From: Saccharopolyspora hirsuta
GTDB lineage: Bacteria; Actinomycetota; Actinomycetes; Mycobacteriales; Pseudonocardiaceae
Direction of reading: 5' to 3'
DNA: 64,000 nucleotides
NCBI RefSeq assembly: GCF_008630535.1
Contig: NZ_VWPH01000019.1
Location: forward strand, 62,001-126,000
The position numbers were made by a program, and so were the translations under genes. Of the stretch, positions 49,304 through 55,897 are shown one piece after another. Position 1 is the first letter of the stretch. Each line of letters starts with the position of its first letter. The notes beneath the pieces were generated by a model. It saw only the letters and a list, made by a program, of their open reading frames with translations, was not told the origin of the DNA and did no database searches.

Positions 49304-50160
49304 GCATCCCGAACTTCGCCAAGGGCCTGTGCGACGACGCGGCGGTCTTCCCGCCCGGCCTCTCCCCGCTGCCCGACGCCGTGGCCGCGCACCTGCGGCA
49401 CACCGCATCTCCGTACGCCGAGCTGGTCGGACCGCTGGTGCTCGCCGCACCAGCGCTGACGGAGCTGCCCGGGCTGGTCGAGCCCGGGAATCAGCTCGAC
49501 CTCGCCATCGCCGCCCCGAAAGGCCCGGCACAGCTCCCGGCCGCGCTCAACGCGGTGAAGTCCCTGCCGGTCCGGCTGCGCGCGCTGGAAGTCGCGGTCC
49601 CCGACTGGCAAACACCCGCGGAGTTCTTCGACGCGCTCGACGCGGTGGACGTGGACGAGGACGTGGCGGTGTTCGTGGAAGTGCCCCGCGACGAGCGCCG
49701 CCCGGAGATCATCGGCACCTGTGCTGCTACCCGCCACCGGGCGAAGTTCCGCACCGGCGGCGTGAAGGCCGAGCTGTACCCCGACGACGCGGAGCTGGCC
49801 GCCGCGATCCGCGCGGTGGTCGATGCCGGGGTCCCGTTCAAAGCCACCGCGGGCCTGCACCACGCGGTCCGCAACACCGATCCCGCAACGGGTTTCGAGC
49901 AGCACGGCTACCTGAACCTGCTGCTGGCCACCGACGCCGCGGTGGACTTCGCCGACGAGCGGGAGATCGCCGCGGTGCTGGCCGAGCGGGACGCGCGCGA
50001 GGTCGCCGAGCGGGTCGCGAACCTGGACCGGGTGCGGGTCGCGGCGGCGCGCGACCGCTTCCTGTCCTTCGGCACCTGCAGCATCGCCGAACCCCTGACC
50101 GAACTGGTCGACCTCGGCCTGGTCCCGGCCGAGGTGCTCAGCGGAGGAGGACCCGAGTGA
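49300..50160 (+). CDS. Conserved unknown protein between hmgA and fahA
   Basis: A 286-aa soluble protein. Blocks that look functional are GLCDDAAVFPPGLSPLPDAV near residue 10, RAKFRTGGVKAELYPDD (147-163), VPFKATAGLHHAVRNTD (178-194), QHGYLNLLLA (201-210) and FLSFGTCSIAEPL near 256. The alternation of strands with acidic helices suggests a (beta/alpha) barrel; the KxRTGG and FKATAGLHH loops would sit at strand ends, as in an active site. It overlaps hmgA and fahA by 4 nt on each side. The pathway needs a maleylacetoacetate isomerase, none is visible, and no glutathione-type isomerase would suit a mycothiol user, so this is a candidate. Unproven. Confidence 0.8.
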   Translation: MSIPNFAKGLCDDAAVFPPGLSPLPDAVAAHLRHTASPYAELVGPLVLAAPALTELPGLVEPGNQLDLAIAAPKGPAQLPAALNAVKSLPVRLRALEVAVPDWQTPAEFFDALDAVDVDEDVAVFVEVPRDERRPEIIGTCAATRHRAKFRTGGVKAELYPDDAELAAAIRAVVDAGVPFKATAGLHHAVRNTDPATGFEQHGYLNLLLATDAAVDFADEREIAAVLAERDAREVAERVANLDRVRVAAARDRFLSFGTCSIAEPLTELVDLGLVPAEVLSGGGPE

Positions 50161-51323
50161 TCGACATCCCGGACGGCTCGCTGTTCGGTCTCGCCAACCT
50201 GCCCTACGGCGTCTTCTCCACCCCCGGGGCCGGGCCGCGCGTCGGCGTCCGGGTGGGCGATTCCGTCGTGGACCTGGCAGCGGCGCTGGGCGACGAGGTG
50301 TTCGCGCAGCCGACGCTGAACGCCTTCATGGCCCAGGGGCACGACCGCTGGGTGCAGGTGCGGCAGCAGATCACCGAGCTGGTCGCGGGCGAGGTGCCGG
50401 ACGGCGCGGTGCACCCGGTGGCCGAGGTGCGCACGCACCTGCCGATCGAGGTCGCCGACTACGTCGACTTCTACGCCTCCGAGCACCACGCGACCAACCT
50501 CGGTCGGCTGTTCCGCCCGGACTCCGAACCGCTGATGCCGAACTGGAAGCACCTCCCGGTCGGCTACCACGGGCGTGGTGGAACGGTTGTGGTGTCGGGG
50601 ACGGACATCGTCCGCCCCCGCGGGCAGCGCAAGGCGCCGGGCGAGGACGCCCCGACGTTCGGCCCGTGCCGCCGCCTGGACATCGAGGCCGAGCTCGGGT
50701 TCGTCGTCGGCACCGGCTCCGAGCTGGGCACCGCGGTGCCGACGGGGGAGTTCGCCACCCGGGTGTTCGGCGCGGTGCTGGTCAACGACTGGTCGGCCCG
50801 CGACATCCAGGCCTGGGAGTACGTGCCGCTGGGCCCGTTCCTCGGCAAGAGCTTCGCCACCTCGATCTCGCCGTGGGTGGTCCCGCTGCTCGCTCTGGAG
50901 CAGGCGCGCGTGGCAACCCCGGCGCAGGTCCCCGAACCGCTGCCGTACCTGAAGGAACCACAGCCGTGGGGACTGGACATCGACCTCTCGGTGTCCTGGA
51001 ACGGCCACGAGGTCTCCCGCCCGCCGTACCGCGAGATGTACTGGTCCCCGGCGCAGATGCTCGCGCACATGACGGTCAACGGCGCCACCACGCGCACCGG
51101 CGACCTCTACGCCTCGGGCACCATCTCCGGTCCGGACAAGCACCAGCGCGGCGCGTTCATCGAACTCACCTGGGGCGGCAGGGAACCCGTGCGCCTCGGC
51201 GACCAGGAGCGCACGTTCCTCGAAGACGGCGACGAGGTCACCATCACCGCCACCGCACCCGGCGCCGACGGCAGCCGCATCGGCTTCGGCGAGGTGACCG
51301 GCCGGATCCTCCCCGCGCCCTGA
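50157..51323 (+). CDS. fahA: Fumarylacetoacetase
   Basis: A 388-aa hydrolase that splits fumarylacetoacetate to fumarate and acetoacetate, the last step of homogentisate degradation. The N-terminal SH3-like part is followed by the FAH catalytic domain with YVDFYASEHHATNLGRLFRP (about 104-123), LDIEAELGFVVGTGSELG, VLVNDWSARDIQAWEYVPLG and the late GTISGPDKHQRGAFIELTWG. These hold the catalytic His-Glu pair and the metal ligands. GTG 50157 overlaps the unknown gene's stop; GCGGAGGAGG lies upstream. It converges with a P450 gene over 10 bp. Confidence 0.95.
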   Translation: MIDIPDGSLFGLANLPYGVFSTPGAGPRVGVRVGDSVVDLAAALGDEVFAQPTLNAFMAQGHDRWVQVRQQITELVAGEVPDGAVHPVAEVRTHLPIEVADYVDFYASEHHATNLGRLFRPDSEPLMPNWKHLPVGYHGRGGTVVVSGTDIVRPRGQRKAPGEDAPTFGPCRRLDIEAELGFVVGTGSELGTAVPTGEFATRVFGAVLVNDWSARDIQAWEYVPLGPFLGKSFATSISPWVVPLLALEQARVATPAQVPEPLPYLKEPQPWGLDIDLSVSWNGHEVSRPPYREMYWSPAQMLAHMTVNGATTRTGDLYASGTISGPDKHQRGAFIELTWGGREPVRLGDQERTFLEDGDEVTITATAPGADGSRIGFGEVTGRILPAP

Positions 51324-51333
51324 GGCGCGCCGC

Positions 51334-52512
51334 CTACTGGAGCTCGACGACCATGCCGCGGAGCTCGTAGCCGCCGATCGCCTCGTTCATCGAGACCCGC
51401 GGCGGCGTTCGCATCGCGACCCCGGGCAGGGCGAACAGCTTGGAGAGGAAGACGTCGGTCTCCAGGATCGCGACGTGGGCGCCCGGGCACTTGTGCGCTC
51501 CGTCGCCGAAGGACATCCCCGGCGCGGTGGCGTCGGTGAGCGGGCGGGCCGGGCACACCGCCAGCGGGTCCTCGCCGACCGCGCGCCGGTCGGTGTTGGT
51601 CGCGCTGACCTGGACGTCGATCACCTCACCGGCCGGGACGGTGACGGTCTCGCCGTCCTCGCCGGGCAGCTCGACCGGCGCGGTGGCCCGCCGCTTGAGG
51701 TGCCCGACCACGGGCTCCAGCCGCAGCAGCTCGTGCAGGATCGCGATCCGCTCGGTCTCCTCTGCGGCGCGGTAGCGCTCGCGCAGCGCGTCGTCGGTGA
51801 ACAGGTGCCAAGCCGACAGGTTGATGAACTCCCGCGTGGTGATCATGCCCGCGGCGGCGAAGGTGATGCACTCGCCGAGGATCTCGGCCGACGTGCAGCC
51901 CTCGTCGAGCAGGTGCGAGATCAGGTCGTCGCGGCGCTGCGCGCGCCGCGCGCGCACGGCCGGGCGCACGTCGTTGAAGAAGATGCTCGACCAGTTCCGG
52001 GCCTGCCGCCACACCCAGTACAGCCCGTTGATGCTGGTGAAGCCCGGTTCGCCGAACTCCTCCGGGAAGAACCGCTCCAGCCGCTGCGCCAGACCGGGGC
52101 GGCTCTCGGTCAGCCCGATCACCGCGCACGCCACGTCGATGGAGAGGTTGAAGCTCAGCTCCGACAGCTGCGCGTGACCGGTGTGGCGCAGCTTGGCCAG
52201 CTGCTCGTCGGAGACCCGCTCCATGATGCCCCGGTAGGCCTCGTCCACCCGGCGCGGCGTGAAGTACTTGGCGGTCTGCCGCCGGTGCTCGCGGTGCTCG
52301 GGGCCGTCCCGGTAGAGGACCGGGCGCCGGATCTTGCCCGGCATCTTCTCCACGGTCTCCACCCCGAGCCCGGCCTGGACGGTGTCGGTGCTGCGCAGCG
52401 CGGCGCGCGCGGCGGCGTGGCCCCGGACCAGCCAGACCCCGTCGGCGCCCCGGCTGACCGGGCACCCGCCCAGCTCCTCACCGCGATCGATCTTGCGTGC
52501 GTCGGTCGACAT
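51334..52512 (-). CDS. Cytochrome P450
   Basis: A 392-aa soluble heme monooxygenase. The heme loop FGDGAHKCPGAH places the axial cysteine at 342; the ExxR motif is ELLR at 261-264. In the I helix, CITFAAAGMITTREFINLSA replaces the usual AGxDT acid with methionine-isoleucine-threonine, which may change proton delivery. The N-terminus is short and lacks a membrane anchor. ATG 52512 is chosen over upstream codons for fit. No ferredoxin gene adjoins, so redox partners act in trans. The substrate is unknown. Confidence 0.92.
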   Translation of the reverse strand: MSTDARKIDRGEELGGCPVSRGADGVWLVRGHAAARAALRSTDTVQAGLGVETVEKMPGKIRRPVLYRDGPEHREHRRQTAKYFTPRRVDEAYRGIMERVSDEQLAKLRHTGHAQLSELSFNLSIDVACAVIGLTESRPGLAQRLERFFPEEFGEPGFTSINGLYWVWRQARNWSSIFFNDVRPAVRARRAQRRDDLISHLLDEGCTSAEILGECITFAAAGMITTREFINLSAWHLFTDDALRERYRAAEETERIAILHELLRLEPVVGHLKRRATAPVELPGEDGETVTVPAGEVIDVQVSATNTDRRAVGEDPLAVCPARPLTDATAPGMSFGDGAHKCPGAHVAILETDVFLSKLFALPGVAMRTPPRVSMNEAIGGYELRGMVVELQ

Positions 52513-52717
52513 CGGGGGACCGGTCCTTTCCGCATCCGGACGCCAAAGCATGATCCACTTCTTCTAGCAGGCCGGGCGCGGCGGGTGAACCGGGTGCGGG
52601 GGTTTCGTAGTGGAATGTTCACCGGCGGTGTCGGTGCGCGGTGGCGATCGGGGCGTGCCGCGTGCCGTGCGTCACCCAATAGGATGACCCGAACGTCGGT
52701 TTGAGGAGTTGCGCACC

Positions 52718-54121
52718 GTGAAGTGGCAGTTCGGCCCCTACCGCGTGGAGGGTTTGATCGCGCGCGGCGGCATGGGTGAGATCCTGCGCGCCTACGACAC
52801 CCGCCACGACCGGGTCGTCGCGCTGAAGCTCCTCGCCGCGAACCTCGCCGCCGACGAGGAGTTCCGCGACCGCTTCAAGCGGGAGGCGCACGCGGCCGGT
52901 CGGCTGCGGGAGCCGCACGTCATCCCGATCCACGCCTACGGCGAGATCGACGGTCGGCTCTACCTGGACATGCGGCTGGTCGAGGGCAGCGACGTCGGTT
53001 CGCTGCTGGCGGCGAACGGCCCGATGCGCCCGGCCGACGCGGTGGTCGTCCTGGAGCAGATCGCGCAGGCGCTGGACGCCGCGCACGCGGAAGGCCTGGT
53101 GCACCGCGACGTCAAGCCGTCCAACATCCTGGTCGGCGACAACGGCTTCGCCTACCTGGTCGACTTCGGCATCGCCGCTTCGCTGCGGGCCTCGGGGAAC
53201 CTGACCTCCACCGGCTACGCCGTGGGCACCCTCGCCTACATGGCCCCGGAGCGCTTCGAGGACGGCCCGGTGGACCACCGGGTGGACGTGTACTCGCTGG
53301 CCTGCGTGCTCTACCAGTGCCTGACCGGTGCGAAGCCCTTCGTCGGCGAGACGGCCGCCTCGCTGATCAACGCCCACCTCAACCACCCGCCGCCGCTGCC
53401 CACGGCCACCCGCGGTGACATCCCGCGGGAGTTCGACCACATCATCGCCCGCGGCATGGCGAAGAACCCGGCCGACCGCTACGCCAGCGCCGGTGAGCTG
53501 GCGCGGGCCGCCCGCCAGGCGCTGACCAGCGTGACCGCCGTCCCGGGCGCGTTCGCGCCGGTGACCGCCGCGCCGTCGCGGCGGGCCCGCTGGCCGTACG
53601 CGGCCGCGGGCGCGGGAGTGCTCGCCGTGGTCGCGGGGGTGGTGGCCTTCGCGACCACCATGCGCACCGAGCCGGGGCAGGCCATCCCGATCGACCCGCC
53701 GACCTCGCTGAACGAGCCGGCCGACCCGGCGTCCGAGCCGGCCTCGTCGGAGCAGCCGGTGTCCGAGGAGGTCGAGCCGGGCGGGGACCCGGAGACGGCA
53801 CCGGCCCAACCGGTGCAGACCAAGTGGTGCCAGGAGCTCAGCTACCAGGGGCGGGAGCGCGGCACCGGGTGCTTCGAGGCGATCGGCGACCACCTGTTCG
53901 CGCACGACACCGACAAGGACGGCATGTGGATCAAGGCGGTCGCCGAGACCGACTACGGCCGGGTGGTCGAGTGCAAGGACCTCAACTCCAAGGGCGACCC
54001 GGTGGACTGCAACTTCGACCTGCGGGAGAAGGGCCGGGTGCACTTCAAGGTCGAGCTCTGGGACGCCGGGGTCAAGATCAGCGAGACGCCCTGGTCCGAC
54101 TTCGTGCCGATCGGCCAGTAG
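52718..54121 (+). CDS. Membrane Ser/Thr protein kinase with small extracellular domain
   Basis: A 467-aa PknB-like receptor kinase. The kinase domain (about 5-260) has the glycine loop LIARGGMGEI, catalytic K37, HRDVKPSN (129-136), DFGIA (149-153) and the activation-loop block GTLAYMAPERFEDG. One TM helix follows near 290-310. The extracellular part has a Pro/Glu/Ser-rich stalk and then about 95 residues with four cysteines (WCQELSYQGRERGTGCFEAI, VECKDLNSKGDPVDCNFDL), not PASTA repeats. GTG 52718 has GAGGAG upstream; TAGGAT (52680-52685) is a possible -10. The ligand domain is unfamiliar to me. Confidence 0.92.
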   Translation: MKWQFGPYRVEGLIARGGMGEILRAYDTRHDRVVALKLLAANLAADEEFRDRFKREAHAAGRLREPHVIPIHAYGEIDGRLYLDMRLVEGSDVGSLLAANGPMRPADAVVVLEQIAQALDAAHAEGLVHRDVKPSNILVGDNGFAYLVDFGIAASLRASGNLTSTGYAVGTLAYMAPERFEDGPVDHRVDVYSLACVLYQCLTGAKPFVGETAASLINAHLNHPPPLPTATRGDIPREFDHIIARGMAKNPADRYASAGELARAARQALTSVTAVPGAFAPVTAAPSRRARWPYAAAGAGVLAVVAGVVAFATTMRTEPGQAIPIDPPTSLNEPADPASEPASSEQPVSEEVEPGGDPETAPAQPVQTKWCQELSYQGRERGTGCFEAIGDHLFAHDTDKDGMWIKAVAETDYGRVVECKDLNSKGDPVDCNFDLREKGRVHFKVELWDAGVKISETPWSDFVPIGQ

Positions 54122-54152
54122 GCCGTTCCGGGTAATCGTCTGCCGCGGCTGG

Positions 54153-54196
54153 CCAAGCAAGCGCTCGGGAGGTTAGCTTACCAAGCACTCGCTTGG
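54153..54196. promoter_or_regulatory. Tandem TetR-like palindromes before the acyl-CoA ligase
   Basis: CCAAGCAAGCGCTCGG (54153-54168) and CCAAGCACTCGCTTGG (54181-54196) are 16-bp sites with CCAAGC / GCTTGG arms, the first with one mismatch, 28 bp apart. The second ends next to the ribosome-binding site. CCAAGC-N4-GCTTGG is the shape of operators used by TetR regulators of fatty acid or acyl-CoA genes in actinobacteria; no regulator gene lies beside it. Confidence 0.65.
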
Positions 54197-54206
54197 AGGT
54201 GGTCGC

Positions 54207-55784
54207 GTGTCAGGGAGCGAGCCGCTCACCATCCCCGCCGCGGTCGGCGTTGCCGCGCAACGCTTCCCGGACTCCGACGCGCTGCTGGACGGGCCGGTGC
54301 GGATCAGCTTCGCCCAGCTGCTGGAGCGGGTGCGGACCGTGGCGCGCGCCCTCATCGCCGAAGGCATCCGGCCCGGCGACCGGGTCGCGCTGTGCTCGCC
54401 GAACACCCACCACTGGGTGCTGGCCGCGCTCGGCGCGCTCTACGCGGGCGCGACCCTGGTGCCGGTCAACACGAGGTTCACCGGGGCGGAGAACCTCGAC
54501 GTGATCCGGCGGTCGCGGGCCCGGGCGCTGGTCATCGCCGGGGAGTTCCTGGGTGTCGACCGGCTCGCTCAGCTGAACGCCGCCAACGGCGGGCCGCTCG
54601 ACCAGCTGCGCACCACCATCCGCATCCCGGTCGAAGGCGAGCTGGAACCGGTGGCGGGCACCCGCCGCTGGAGCGACCTGGACGACCTGGCGGCCGCGGT
54701 CCCCGAGTCGCAGGCCGACGCGGTGGCGGCCGCGGTGGCGCCCGACGACGTCAGCGACATCCTGTTCACCTCCGGCACGACCGGGCGCAGCAAGGGCGCG
54801 ATGAGCGCGCACCGCCAAGCGCTCGGGGTCGCCCGGGCCTGGGCCGAGCACGGCGAGCTGACCACCGCCGACCGCTACCTGGTGATCAACCCGTTCTTCC
54901 ACAGCTTCGGCTACAAGGCCGGGATCCTGGCCTGCCTGCTGCGCGGCGCCGCCGTGCTGCCGCAACCGACCTTCGACGTCGCCGAAGTGCTCCGGCGCGT
55001 CGAGGAAGACCGGGTCACGGTGCTGCCCGGTCCGCCCACCATCTACCAGTCGATGCTCGACCACCCCGACCGCGCGCACCGCGACCTGTCCGGCCTGCGG
55101 CTGGCGGTCACCGGCGCGGCCACCGTCCCGGTGGTCCTGGTCGAGCGGATGCAGCGGGAGCTGAGCTTCGACACCGTGCTCACCGCCTACGGGCTCACCG
55201 AGGCGGTGGTGGCGACGATGTGCCTGCCGGAGGACGACGACGAAACGGTGGCCCGCACCTGCGGGCGCGCCGCGGCCGGGTTCGAGGTCCGGATCGCCGG
55301 TCCGGACGGCACCCCGAAACCCGCGGGGGAGGCGGGGGAGGTCCAGGTGCGCGGACCCAACGTCATGCTGGGCTACCTCGACGACGAGGCCGCGACCGAG
55401 CAGGCCATCGGCCCCGACGGCTGGTTGCGCACCGGCGACGTCGGAACCCTCGACGAGCGCGGTTACCTGACCATCACCGACCGGCTCAAGGACATGTACA
55501 TCTGCGGCGGTTTCAACGTCTACCCGGCCGAGGTCGAGCAGGTGCTGGCCCGGTTGGACGGTGTCGTGGAGGTGGCCGTGGTGGGCGTGCCCGACGAACG
55601 CCTCGGCGAGGTCGGCAAGGCGTTCGTGGTCGGCAGCTCGGAGCTGTCCGCCGAGGACGTCCTGGCGCACTGCCGGGACCGCTTGGCGAACTACAAGCGG
55701 CCCCGGCAGGTCGAGTTCCGCACCGATCTGCCGCGCAACCCGTCCGGGAAGATCCTCAAGCGCCTGCTGCGCGACCTGCGGTGA
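54207..55784 (+). CDS. AMP-dependent acyl-CoA ligase (FadD3-like)
   Basis: A 525-aa ANL-family ligase. Motifs are DILFTSGTTGRSKGAM near 184-199, PFFHSFGYKAGILACLLRGA, TAYGLTEAVVATMCLPE, and the hinge DRLKDMYICGGFNVYPAEVE with the catalytic lysine in RNPSGKILKRLLRDL at the end. Sequence features fit FadD3 and related ligases that activate steroid-ring or medium fatty acids, though no other cholesterol genes are here. The GTG start at 54207 has TTGGAGGTGGTCGC. Tandem palindromes just upstream suggest control by a distant TetR-type repressor. Confidence 0.91.
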   Translation: MSGSEPLTIPAAVGVAAQRFPDSDALLDGPVRISFAQLLERVRTVARALIAEGIRPGDRVALCSPNTHHWVLAALGALYAGATLVPVNTRFTGAENLDVIRRSRARALVIAGEFLGVDRLAQLNAANGGPLDQLRTTIRIPVEGELEPVAGTRRWSDLDDLAAAVPESQADAVAAAVAPDDVSDILFTSGTTGRSKGAMSAHRQALGVARAWAEHGELTTADRYLVINPFFHSFGYKAGILACLLRGAAVLPQPTFDVAEVLRRVEEDRVTVLPGPPTIYQSMLDHPDRAHRDLSGLRLAVTGAATVPVVLVERMQRELSFDTVLTAYGLTEAVVATMCLPEDDDETVARTCGRAAAGFEVRIAGPDGTPKPAGEAGEVQVRGPNVMLGYLDDEAATEQAIGPDGWLRTGDVGTLDERGYLTITDRLKDMYICGGFNVYPAEVEQVLARLDGVVEVAVVGVPDERLGEVGKAFVVGSSELSAEDVLAHCRDRLANYKRPRQVEFRTDLPRNPSGKILKRLLRDLR

Positions 55785-55897
55785 GCAGCTACAGATCCGG
55801 TCTTCGTGGACATACATCAGGCTGGGCACCCACAGCCAGGCGGGCGCTGAGGTTCCGCTAAGCACCACCTACGCAAGATGAGCCCGGAAGCAGATTT

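Noticed and set aside
48104-51323. Searching the homogentisate operon for a GST-type maleylacetoacetate isomerase
   Set aside because: None of the three genes has a thioredoxin-fold N-terminus; the middle gene is not a GST.
54181-54196. KstR2 operator for the FadD3-like gene
   Set aside because: The KstR2 consensus has CAAG and CTTG separated by 2 bp; here they are 6 bp apart.
55785-55897. A small RNA or gene in the gap after the acyl-CoA ligase
   Set aside because: The gap is slightly less GC-rich but has only a 5-bp inverted repeat and no ORF; it lies between two converging genes.
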